64,000 nucleotides of DNA, from NCBI GenBank assembly GCA_964620425.1, contig CAZUGV010000004.1, positions 145,859-209,858 on the forward strand. Reading direction: 5' to 3'. A program made the position numbers and the translations under genes. This document shows positions 56,404-64,000 of this stretch, in pieces. The stretch is from DASXUG01 sp964620425. GTDB taxonomy: Bacteria; Pseudomonadota; Gammaproteobacteria; Burkholderiales; Methylophilaceae. The notes below the pieces were generated by a model. That model searched no databases, was not told where the DNA came from, and saw nothing but the letters and a program-made list of their open reading frames with translations. Within the stretch, counting starts at the first letter, position 1. Each line of letters opens with the position of its first letter.

Positions 56404-57372
56404 ATGTTAATTCTCAAAAAATCAGACATTATCCCATCTGAAATTACCCCTCAAGATGTCTATGAAAATCGGCGTGAATTTATTAAAGCTGCGGGTTTTG
56501 GTTTAGTTGCTGGTGCAGCTATTGGTAGTGGATTTATCTCCAATAACGCACAAGCAGCGACTGCAAGACAAAAAATCTCAGGTTACGTTAAAACGCCTTA
56601 CGGAACAGATGAAAAGCTTACATCGTATGAAGATGTCACTACTTATAATAATTATTATGAGTTTGGCACTAGCAAAAGTGACCCCGCAGTAGAGTCGCAA
56701 TTATTCAAACCAAGACCTTGGACTATCAGCATAGAAGGGCACGTCAAGAAAGCTAAAACCCTTTCAATTGATGATCTGATGAAAATAGCCCCCTTAGAAG
56801 AGCGTATCTATCGCATGCGCTGTGTGGAGGCTTGGTCTATGGTTATTCCGTGGATAGGCTTGCCTATGGCGCAATTAGTGAAATGGGCAGAACCTACTGG
56901 CAATGCTAAGTATGTCGAATTTATTTCTGCATCAGACCCACAAACCATGCCAGGCATGCGTTTGCCAGTGCTTGATTGGCCATATGTTGAAGGTTTGCGC
57001 CTAGATGAAGCAATGAATCCGCTGACGATATTGGCGGTTGGTTTGTATGGCGAAGTGTTGCCTAATCAAAATGGCGCACCAATGCGCTTAGTCACGCCAT
57101 GGAAATATGGCTTCAAAGGTGCCAAATCCATTGTGAAAATTCGCTTTACGGATACCATGCCCAAAACTGCTTGGATGAAGGCGGGACCCTCTGAATATGG
57201 TTTTTATGCCAATGTAAATCCAACTGTAGATCACCCTCGTTGGTCGCAAGCCTCTGAGCGTAGAATCGGTGGCGGTCTATTTTCACCGCGTATTAAAACT
57301 AAAATGTTTAACGGTTATGCCGAGCAAGTTGGGCAAATGTACGCTGGTCTAGACCTGACCAAATACTTTTAG
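56404..57372 (+). CDS. msrP: Protein-methionine-sulfoxide reductase, catalytic subunit
   Basis: 322 residues, molybdopterin oxidoreductase of the YedY/MsrP type. Tat signal with RREFIKAAG (RR at 23-24). The molybdenum ligand is Cys140 in RMRCVEAWS. It repairs oxidised methionines in periplasmic proteins, taking electrons from MsrQ. GGAG lies before the ATG. msrQ follows after 8 bp. Confidence 0.95.
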   Translation: MLILKKSDIIPSEITPQDVYENRREFIKAAGFGLVAGAAIGSGFISNNAQAATARQKISGYVKTPYGTDEKLTSYEDVTTYNNYYEFGTSKSDPAVESQLFKPRPWTISIEGHVKKAKTLSIDDLMKIAPLEERIYRMRCVEAWSMVIPWIGLPMAQLVKWAEPTGNAKYVEFISASDPQTMPGMRLPVLDWPYVEGLRLDEAMNPLTILAVGLYGEVLPNQNGAPMRLVTPWKYGFKGAKSIVKIRFTDTMPKTAWMKAGPSEYGFYANVNPTVDHPRWSQASERRIGGGLFSPRIKTKMFNGYAEQVGQMYAGLDLTKYF

Positions 57373-57380
57373 GGTGCATC

Positions 57381-57995
57381 ATGCCAACAAAAAAACAAAT
57401 TGCTTGGTTAAAAGCAGGGGTGTTTATTGCGGGTTTATTTCCGCTATTGCGACTGATCTATTTAGGTATGAATGGTCAATTATCTGCAAACCCTATTGAG
57501 TTTATTGAGCGCTCAACAGGTACTTGGGCATTGATAATCTTAATGCTTACGCTAAGCATGACGCCTATTAAATTACTTACGGGAATTGCCTGGCCAATTC
57601 AATTTCGCCGTATGATGGGTTTGTTTATGTTTTTTTATGCTTGTCTGCATATCGTCACTTATGCGTGGCTGGATCACGGTTTTATTTGGGCTGATATTCT
57701 TAAAGATATCTACAAGCACCCGTATGTATTGGTCGGTTTCAGCGCATTTATATTGAGTATTCCGTTAGCAATTACCTCAAATAACGCGATGATTAAACGC
57801 CTAAAAAATAATTGGAAAAAACTACATCAAACCGTCTACGCAATTGCAATACTTGCTGTATTACATTATTGGTGGTTAGTTAAAAAAGACCTTACAGAAC
57901 CCATTATTTTTGCGCTAGTCCTCACAATATTACTATGCCTTCGGATTTACTTTAACTTCTGCAAGATAAAACGCAATTCAATAAATAAAGTTTAA
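57381..57995 (+). CDS. msrQ: Haem-binding membrane subunit of the MsrPQ system
   Basis: 204 residues with six TM helices. Haem-ligand histidines are expected in FYACLHIVTYAWLDHGF and in KLHQTVYAIAILAVLHYWW, as in YedZ. It passes quinone-pool electrons to MsrP. Translated right after msrP; together they form a two-gene operon. Confidence 0.94.
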   Translation: MPTKKQIAWLKAGVFIAGLFPLLRLIYLGMNGQLSANPIEFIERSTGTWALIILMLTLSMTPIKLLTGIAWPIQFRRMMGLFMFFYACLHIVTYAWLDHGFIWADILKDIYKHPYVLVGFSAFILSIPLAITSNNAMIKRLKNNWKKLHQTVYAIAILAVLHYWWLVKKDLTEPIIFALVLTILLCLRIYFNFCKIKRNSINKV

Positions 57996-58125
57996 TATAT
58001 ATCAGATAGTTATTGTCTTATCTTCATGTAATCTATTTTTTGAAATTTGATGTTGCATAAGCAAGCTTCATCATACAGAATGTGATGTTGTAAGATTGCC
58101 AATCAAATCCCATAAGGAGCTTTCA

Positions 58126-58797
58126 ATGCAATATCAAATTGATGTCTTTCTCTCATCTCTCAATCAATTTTGGTCTGAAATCGCATTGTTCTTCCCCAGA
58201 CTTCTTGCTGTTATAGTGATATTGTTCTTTGGCTGGGTTTGCGCCAAAATTTCTTGTATTTTTGTAAAGCGAATTTTAGACGTAGCGCAGTTTGATAAAT
58301 TTGCAGATCGATCAGGTCTTGAGGCGTTTTTAAAACATAGCGAACTTGATCTCACCATTAGTAGCATTATTGGGCAAGTTGTATATTGGCTAGTCATCTT
58401 GCTATTTGTGATAACTGGCGCAAATACATTGGGGCTGACCGAAGTTGCCACCATGCTACATCAGCTAGCCAACTATTTGCCAAAAGTAATCATAGCAATT
58501 TTAGTTATCTTATTTGGTACGCTATTAGCTAGATTTATCAATCGTTTAGTTTTTGCATGGCTAAATGGGATCAAATTTGAGGGTGCGCTTGCTATCAGCA
58601 CCTCAACAGAATATGGATTACAAATTTTCGCCATATTCGTTGCATTGGAGCAGCTTGAAATAGGCACTCAATTGCTTACTTCATTATTTGTCATCATTTT
58701 CGGGGCAATATTTTTAGCCCTAGCGATTGCATTTGGCTTGGGTGGCAAAGATTGGGCTGCTAAAGTCATCAACGATCTGAGTAGTAAAAGACGATAG
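58126..58797 (+). CDS. TM-helix repeat (MscS-related, channel-like) membrane protein
   Basis: 223 residues from ATG 58126, with AAGGAGC eight bases upstream; the in-frame ATG at 58096 lacks a ribosome site. Four or five TM helices with two copies of the conserved TM-helix unit (FFPRLLAVIVILFFGWVCAK and YLPKVIIAILVILFGTLLAR). It ends GLGGKDWAAKVIN, as in this family. The MscS beta domain is missing, so channel function is unsure. The transposition module begins just after its stop. Confidence 0.82.
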   Translation: MQYQIDVFLSSLNQFWSEIALFFPRLLAVIVILFFGWVCAKISCIFVKRILDVAQFDKFADRSGLEAFLKHSELDLTISSIIGQVVYWLVILLFVITGANTLGLTEVATMLHQLANYLPKVIIAILVILFGTLLARFINRLVFAWLNGIKFEGALAISTSTEYGLQIFAIFVALEQLEIGTQLLTSLFVIIFGAIFLALAIAFGLGGKDWAAKVINDLSSKRR

Positions 58798-58823
58798 GCG
58801 TTGATTCTTGCAAATGCCGTATA

Positions 58824-58971
58824 TTTAGGTAAAGTTCAGAATTACCACTCCTATATAAATCAATCAGTTAGAAAATTAAATCATATTATTACCTAAATTA
58901 TATTTAGGTAATAATTATATATTTATCAGCAGTTTAGGTAAAAATTAGGTATTGACAAGCAGTAACCTAAG
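58824..58971. repeat. Cluster of six TTTAGGTAA-type motifs before the transposase gene
   Basis: Direct copies of TTTAGGTAA at 58824-58832, 58903-58911 and 58933-58941; an ATTAGGTAT variant at 58944-58952; inverted copies TTACCTAAA at 58889-58897 and TAACCTAAG at 58963-58971. Two of them form a 14 bp inverted repeat, 58885-58898 with 58902-58915. Clustered short motifs at the promoter-proximal end are what TnsB-type transposases bind, so this may hold one transposon end. That is inference. Confidence 0.7.
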
Positions 58972-58980
58972 GAATACATT
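58952..58980 (+). promoter_or_regulatory. Sigma70-type promoter for the transposition operon
   Basis: TTGACA (58952-58957), a 17 bp spacer, and TACATT (58975-58980). The spacer contains the inverted motif TAACCTAAG, so a protein bound there would block transcription. TTG 58952 could be misread as the transposase start codon. Confidence 0.65.
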
Positions 58981-59011
58981 TAAAGAATGCATTCTCCATT
59001 ACGGAGGTCAT

Positions 59012-60985
59012 GTGTTTCGTTCCAGCCATTTCAAAGCCCGCTTTTCTAGGGAAAACGTTGATCCAGAATTTTTGGACGTTTCTGTGTGGCCTAGAGTTGA
59101 CGAAAGCTCAATAGAGGATCCAGATGATCGCAAGACTTTTATAGATCGCTGCATATCACTCAATCAATATATAAACACAGATAAACAATACAAATCTGAC
59201 GATCTATTGTCTTCGAATGAGATGATTCGTATCTTCAAAAGATGCCTAGCCCTTCATCCAGATGGAAGAATTTACGGATATCGAGCATTAATTCCTCATA
59301 CTAGAATTAAGACTTACGTTAGAAAGTCTACAGTGGAAACTGCAGTAGGCAAAACGAACGGATTTTCAGGTGCTTTTACTTCATTGCTTGAGCAACACCC
59401 TGAGTTGCATGATTTAATTGAACGAAATGTCTTCAAAAAAGGGCCTAAAAATGCTGTTTTTGAAAGTCGGATATCTGTAAAACACCTTCATAAAAAATTT
59501 CTGGATATGTGCCGAGATCTCGGCTTAGAAATATCTAAAAGCTATCCTTTCAATACAGTCATGCAAGGTTACGGAGCACTGGCAAAATATATTTATACGC
59601 TTCAACAAAATAATCCATATGAAGCAATCAAAGCCAACCATTCTAAATCCGCTGCAAAAAAACTACTTACTTCAGATGCTTCAACTCGCCCAGTGCATAA
59701 AGCCTATCAACGTGTTGAGTGTGATGCCCATCATATCGATGCTATTTTTTGCATTTTGGTACCTTCGATATTTGGTGAGCTAATTCCAAAGATAATAAAA
59801 CGAATCTGGGTCATTGCAGTTCAGGAAGTTATGTCCAGAGCTGTTTTGGGTTATTACCTTTCGCTGAGAGAGGAATGCAGCTCAGACGATGTTCTTGAAG
59901 CAATAAAACGTTCACTCATCACTTGGAAGCCTCGTAAATTACTTATTCCTAAAATGGAATATAACGAAGGTGCAGGATTTCCTTCTTCCAACTACCCCAG
60001 GCTTTCGGGAGTCATTTGGTCAGAGTTTAGCGTTGATCAAGCCCTAGCGAATCTATCTGAGCGAGTGAAGGCAAAATTAAAACTTGTTTCTGATGGTACA
60101 TGTGAGGCAATCGTAGTGAATCGACATGTACCAGATGATCGTCCTTTTGTTGAGAGATTCTTCAAAACGCTGGAGGAAAGTGGTTTCCATAGACTACCGA
60201 ATACTACTGGTTCAGATAAAGACGATCCTCGCAGGAAGGATCCAGAACTGGCCGCTTGTAAATACTTTATTCAACTGGAGCATCTTGAAGAGCTGACAGA
60301 TGTGCTCATCGCAGACTATAACGGTACACCACATACCTCAATTGGACAACGAACCCCGATTGAGTATCTGAACTATTTAACTAGTTCTGAAGATTTTGAT
60401 CTTAAATATGCAGATAAGGATCAGGTAAATGCGATCATGAGCTACCGAAAGAAAATAAAAGTGAGTGGCAGTCTGCAAGATGGCAGAAGGCCTTTTATTA
60501 ATTTCCATCAAGTAACCTATAGCAGCGATGCATTTAAACGTTCGTATCATCTCGCTGGTAAGTACATTATCGTAGAAGCCGATACAAACGACTTGCGTAC
60601 TGTGAGAGCATACACTGAAAATGGTGCTGAACTAGGTACACTTGTTGCCAGCCCACCATGGCATCGTACACCACATAGCTTGTATATTAGGCAAGTCATT
60701 TGCGGGCTAGTTAGAAAAAAAATGATTCACATAAACTCAAGTAAAGACCCGATCACAACCTATCTTGAATATTTGGAAAGCAACATTCATAAGGGTAAAG
60801 CAGTTCCCCCTGCATACCTACAAATCAGAAGACAGCTTACTGAAGATTTTTTAATGCAAGAGATTGACCCTCAAGATCCGGAGCTACCTGAAAAAAATGC
60901 TCAGAAAAAAGAGAAAGTAAAAGCCAGCCCTGAGATTGATGAAACAACCACAAACTTACCTCCACCACGTAAAACTGCTTTCTGA
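59012..60985 (+). CDS. TnsB-like DDE transposase
   Basis: 657 residues if started at GTG 59012, which has GGAGGT three bases before it and lies downstream of the promoter. TTG 58952 would add 20 residues but overlaps the -35 box. An N-terminal DNA-binding part (to ~225) is followed by an integrase core with the likely catalytic triad Asp238 (VECDAHHIDAIF), Asp342 (FSVDQALANL) and Glu381 (DDRPFVERFFKTLE). A Mu-type C-terminal barrel and a charged tail end in PPPRK. Family members cut and join transposon ends. The second Asp region has Gln where Asn is usual. Confidence 0.85.
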   Translation: MFRSSHFKARFSRENVDPEFLDVSVWPRVDESSIEDPDDRKTFIDRCISLNQYINTDKQYKSDDLLSSNEMIRIFKRCLALHPDGRIYGYRALIPHTRIKTYVRKSTVETAVGKTNGFSGAFTSLLEQHPELHDLIERNVFKKGPKNAVFESRISVKHLHKKFLDMCRDLGLEISKSYPFNTVMQGYGALAKYIYTLQQNNPYEAIKANHSKSAAKKLLTSDASTRPVHKAYQRVECDAHHIDAIFCILVPSIFGELIPKIIKRIWVIAVQEVMSRAVLGYYLSLREECSSDDVLEAIKRSLITWKPRKLLIPKMEYNEGAGFPSSNYPRLSGVIWSEFSVDQALANLSERVKAKLKLVSDGTCEAIVVNRHVPDDRPFVERFFKTLEESGFHRLPNTTGSDKDDPRRKDPELAACKYFIQLEHLEELTDVLIADYNGTPHTSIGQRTPIEYLNYLTSSEDFDLKYADKDQVNAIMSYRKKIKVSGSLQDGRRPFINFHQVTYSSDAFKRSYHLAGKYIIVEADTNDLRTVRAYTENGAELGTLVASPPWHRTPHSLYIRQVICGLVRKKMIHINSSKDPITTYLEYLESNIHKGKAVPPAYLQIRRQLTEDFLMQEIDPQDPELPEKNAQKKEKVKASPEIDETTTNLPPPRKTAF

Positions 60986-60987
60986 TT

Positions 60988-61968
60988 ATGATTCCGCAAA
61001 AGACAAATTTTCTTGATGAACATCCGATGCTTATTCAAGAGTATGCGATTTATACACCTGCTATTGCAGAATTTTTTAAAATAATTTGCGAATGGATCGA
61101 TAACAGAGTTCCTGGTGCCTATATTTATGGCTTTTCAAGGCTAGGAAAGAGCAGGGCGATTAGGTTTTGGATAAAGTCCTTAATTTCTGAGAGGTATGGT
61201 AACCGAATCGCCTTTTTCGATATGAAACATAAAAATCATGACAGGCCAAGCGAGACCACGTTCTTAATTGAGCTATTAATGGCATTTAACCACCAACTCA
61301 AAAAAACAGGAAAAACCACCGAAAAATATGAAAGAGTGGTGAATTTCATGTGTTGCCAAGCCAGAAATCAAAACACCAATTATGTTGTGCTTATGATCGA
61401 CGAAGCACAATTTATGCATGACCAAGAATACAAGTGGTTATGTAATATTCAGAATGAAATGGATGGAATGGGATTTCGATTTACAGTAATTTCCGTCGGT
61501 TCGCACGAATTAACATACCAACACGAGATTTTTGCAATGGCAGAAAGTGCCTATATTTTAAGTAGATTCATGGTGCGGAGCTATGCTTTTAATGGAATAC
61601 GAAATAGCAAAGAAATGGAGTATGTCCTTAAAGGATATGATGAGGACTCTGAGTGGCCAGTTGGGAGCGGCAAAAGCTTTACGGCATACTTCTTCCCTCG
61701 CGCTTTCAACGCAGGGTTCAGAATATCTGAAGCAGCGGATGATTTATGGGAAATTTTCTTTGAGCTCGCGCCAATGGCTTTACAGAACAAGCTCAATATC
61801 CCTATGGAGCATATAGCCAAATCCGTTGAATATATTTTCAGAGAGTTAAGTGGACCAGAGGTTTTGCATGTCCCTATAGAAAAAGCATGGCTAACAAAGG
61901 CAGTCAAGCAAACAGGGTATGAACATCACATGCATGCTGTGGGTTTGATAGTCGGTAGAAAGAACTGA
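60988..61968 (+). CDS. TnsC/TniB-like AAA ATPase
   Basis: 326 residues. Walker A GFSRLGKS (48-55), Walker B VVLMIDEAQ (Asp138, Glu139), then a sensor-like VISVGSHEL and an arginine near SRFMVRSYAF. In Tn7-type systems this ATPase assembles on DNA, links the target selector to the transposase and enforces target immunity. It starts two bases after the transposase stop, and the next gene starts five bases after its own stop. Confidence 0.87.
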   Translation: MIPQKTNFLDEHPMLIQEYAIYTPAIAEFFKIICEWIDNRVPGAYIYGFSRLGKSRAIRFWIKSLISERYGNRIAFFDMKHKNHDRPSETTFLIELLMAFNHQLKKTGKTTEKYERVVNFMCCQARNQNTNYVVLMIDEAQFMHDQEYKWLCNIQNEMDGMGFRFTVISVGSHELTYQHEIFAMAESAYILSRFMVRSYAFNGIRNSKEMEYVLKGYDEDSEWPVGSGKSFTAYFFPRAFNAGFRISEAADDLWEIFFELAPMALQNKLNIPMEHIAKSVEYIFRELSGPEVLHVPIEKAWLTKAVKQTGYEHHMHAVGLIVGRKN

Positions 61969-61972
61969 AGCG

Positions 61973-63337
61973 TTGTCATATGCCAAAAAAATGAAGACTA
62001 GTTGGATTGAGAACTCGGTAAGACCATTTGAATCTTTTTGGGGAGTCACTCAAAGATTTATTATGCTCAATGTAGCCCACGCTAGTGACTTCTCTGAAAT
62101 ATATTTTAATGATAGTAAATTTAAGGAGTTCTCAACAAACTACGCTTCCCCTTGTTTTAAACACCAAACTTTCAGGCAAGAGCTAGGGATAAGCCAAGCG
62201 GATTATGATCAAATGACTTTGAATAGCATCAAGGATACATTTGCTGACCAAACCGAAGGGTTACTCAAATTCTGTCCTATATGCGTAAATTCATTATACC
62301 AATCAATTTATTTTCAAATTAAATGGGTGCGTGATTGCCCCATCCACAATGTTAAATTGCTAAATAAATGTCAAAACTGTGGAAGACCTATATCAATACT
62401 ATTTAATCGGCAGATGGTTCAAAACCCTTACTGTTGCCCCATTTGCAACCTACCGTTGTATGCAGATAAAAAAAATCTGCTGAATCCATCAATAATAGAG
62501 GTCAACGCCGAATTTAAAGAAATTGCTGATTGGTGCAGGCATGTAGCAAAAATTGATAGAAATTGTGGAGTTATCCAAAAGGTAAGATTTAAATCTAGTT
62601 ATATGCCAAGTGATTGGTTTTACCCACTCAATACAGAGATATCAAAAATTCCATTGCCAAGTTTACTCAACTCATGCAAAGAGTCATTTGTGGAAGATTG
62701 GCAAGCCACCTATAGATGCGGACTTAAGGTCAAGGCTGTTATACGAGTCAAAGATGACAAATTAAGCTTTAGGGTATCAGGTTTAGAAGCGTCGACCTAT
62801 ACTGCCATTTTTAAATCATATTATCGATATTTGATCAAGAAAGAGTTGGGTAGATACAAAAGAACCATCAATTCATACAGAGGCTTGCCATATTTTTATT
62901 CACCTACAGCGCATTCCAGAGATATCCATGAGAAATACATAGCAATAAACACACTAATCCGCAGAGTGCATCAATATGACGATTCCAAAGAATATTGGTT
63001 TTTGAATTCTAGTACGCCTGCTAAAAGTCTGATAAGAAAGTTTAACTTCTTAAATGATACTCAAGCACTAAATTTATGCAGAAATACTCAAGAAGTTGAA
63101 TGGGTTTCCAGCCATATGCTCATTGAGGAGCTTAAGAGTCTATATAAAGAAGCGCTGATTGTTAGCAGAGAAATGCTCAAAATGGAAAAAGAATACAAAT
63201 GTTGGCCGTTATCAGAAAAGTTACTGCCTTGCTCTTTCGTATATCGTGATCCAAAAAATGAACAACTCATATATAAGTGCATTCAAAATAGGCTACCGAT
63301 TGAGAATCTAAAGGTCACAAGTCCATATGAATACTAG
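61973..63337 (+). CDS. TniQ/TnsD-like target-selection protein
   Basis: 454 residues from TTG 61973 (ATG 61991 is an alternative). The N-terminal TniQ zinc domain has ligands Cys101, Cys104, Cys122, His125 and a second set Cys133, Cys136, Cys155, Cys158 (FCPIC, CPIH, CQNC, CCPIC). The remaining ~290 residues are long enough for a TnsD-type DNA-binding part rather than a minimal TniQ. Such proteins choose the insertion site. AT-rich with many AGA/ATA codons, unlike the housekeeping genes, which supports transfer. Confidence 0.82.
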   Translation: MSYAKKMKTSWIENSVRPFESFWGVTQRFIMLNVAHASDFSEIYFNDSKFKEFSTNYASPCFKHQTFRQELGISQADYDQMTLNSIKDTFADQTEGLLKFCPICVNSLYQSIYFQIKWVRDCPIHNVKLLNKCQNCGRPISILFNRQMVQNPYCCPICNLPLYADKKNLLNPSIIEVNAEFKEIADWCRHVAKIDRNCGVIQKVRFKSSYMPSDWFYPLNTEISKIPLPSLLNSCKESFVEDWQATYRCGLKVKAVIRVKDDKLSFRVSGLEASTYTAIFKSYYRYLIKKELGRYKRTINSYRGLPYFYSPTAHSRDIHEKYIAINTLIRRVHQYDDSKEYWFLNSSTPAKSLIRKFNFLNDTQALNLCRNTQEVEWVSSHMLIEELKSLYKEALIVSREMLKMEKEYKCWPLSEKLLPCSFVYRDPKNEQLIYKCIQNRLPIENLKVTSPYEY

Positions 63338-63651
63338 TTCCTAAAGTTGTATCCCCTTAGGAAACTGACTTGAAGCCTACGAGCTATTAAAATCACTGAT
63401 TGCGAAACTTACTCAGTGAACAGCACTATCAAAATAATATTTATGTCAATTGCGACATTCAATGTGCTCCACGTAATCACAAACTTGCTGCAGAATCCCC
63501 TGATAAGCTCCATAGTCACTGACCGAAAAATAGGACAGAAATGGAAACTCAGCGCAACGGCCTATACACCAACCTGTCTCGTTATCCCGATTCACACTAA
63601 AATTAAAGAGCGTTTTATCCATTATTGAATTAAAAGCGCTAGCTTAATATC
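63338..63651. other. Stretch after the transposition operon, no convincing gene
   Basis: A GTG-started frame at 63416-63628 exists, but it lacks a ribosome site and its product has no recognisable domain. CTTAGGAAA near 63357 only loosely resembles the motif upstream of the transposase. Confidence 0.4.
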
Positions 63652-63972
63652 CTAGAGGCTTGCACTGAGATGTACATGATCGGCTTCGTTGGGTTCAGAG
63701 AGCCAATCCTCTTTGGTGTATTGATAATCAGGAAACTCATCCTGTAAGGTGGTTTCTCTTTTTAATAGACGTTTCACCAGTGCTGCTAATCTAAATAGAT
63801 CTTCTTTGCCCCGAATATCAAGGGGAACACAAAGGTCTACGCCCCTACACCAGGGTAATATTTTTACAGAGAATGATAGTTGAACAGTACGATCAATCCC
63901 TGCTTGTTTGAGCTCATTTTCTAGTGCATGAAGTTTCTCGTAACGATCATGACAAGAGTCTGAAAATGACAT
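63652..63972 (-). CDS. Small soluble protein of unknown function
   Basis: 106 residues on the minus strand, convergent with the transposition operon. Start MSFSDSCHDRYEKLHALENE; helical N-terminus, a central VQLSFSVKILPW strand region, LFRLAALVKRLLKRE helix and an acidic tail ending HLSASL. The ribosome site is weak (AAAGGT about 14 bases before the ATG). Composition looks protein-like. If the element continues rightwards, this could be its first cargo gene. No family recognised. Confidence 0.45.
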   Translation of the reverse strand: MSFSDSCHDRYEKLHALENELKQAGIDRTVQLSFSVKILPWCRGVDLCVPLDIRGKEDLFRLAALVKRLLKRETTLQDEFPDYQYTKEDWLSEPNEADHVHLSASL

Positions 63973-64000
63973 AGAGTAAGAAGTGACCTTTTTACGAGAA

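Noticed and set aside
58952..58954. TTG as start codon of the transposase
   Set aside because: It coincides with the first base of a TTGACA -35 box with a good -10 at 58975, so it would lie upstream of the transcript; GTG 59012 with GGAGGT is preferred, though not proven.
63416..63628. GTG-started 70-codon frame after the TniQ gene
   Set aside because: No ribosome site, unlikely amino acid pattern and no family resemblance.

Overview
The window looks like the chromosome of a betaproteobacterium. Protein family resemblance and gene order point to Methylophilaceae (Methylotenera/Methylophilus type), but that is inference, since no rRNA or methanol oxidation gene is present. Composition is moderately AT-rich. 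About 80% is conserved housekeeping sequence; the two ends and the 3.3-7.8 kb stretch are accessory. A 100-N assembly gap lies at 4540-4639.

Region 1-10 kb: two small paralogous secreted proteins (minus strand), then a NarX/NarL-type histidine kinase and response regulator. A 691 bp gap with three stacked tandem repeats leads into two exported proteins with PEP-CTERM-like sorting tails. The first carries 56-residue tandem repeats and contains the gap. A decayed copy of the response regulator gene follows, then a TonB-dependent siderophore receptor behind a Fur-box-like site.

Region 10-19 kb: on the minus strand a radical SAM protein, a putative lipoprotein, an EamA permease and a Rieske oxygenase; on the plus strand a 34-residue membrane peptide, a PuuD-like membrane protein, then arginine biosynthesis (argD, argF, argG) with ppnP and a YajQ-family gene.

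Region 19.6-42.5 kb is a long collinear block for leucine, tryptophan, fatty acid, folate, methionine and purine synthesis: leuC, entericidin, leuD, leuB, asd, fimV, an EcfT-like gene, truA, trpF, trpB, trpA, accD, folC, a SPOR protein, cvpA, purF, metZ and purL. Between purF and metZ the sequence folds as a SAM-II riboswitch followed by an intrinsic terminator, so metZ is probably switched off by S-adenosylmethionine.

Region 42.6-58.8 kb: an ankyrin protein, a flavocytochrome c sulfide dehydrogenase pair (fccA, fccB) with a PQQ-type sugar dehydrogenase, tRNA-Glu and tRNA-Ala, queF, smc, zipA, ligA, an LprI-like protein, a TPR protein, the methionine sulfoxide repair pair msrP/msrQ and a TM-helix channel-like protein.

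Region 58.8-64 kb: a compact transposition operon, a TnsB-like DDE transposase, a TnsC/TniB-like ATPase and a TniQ-like zinc protein, with no TnsA. It starts just after the channel-like gene and is preceded by six copies of a TTTAGGTAA-type motif, one inside a good promoter. This is the best candidate in the window for a poorly described mobile system; its far end and cargo lie beyond the window.
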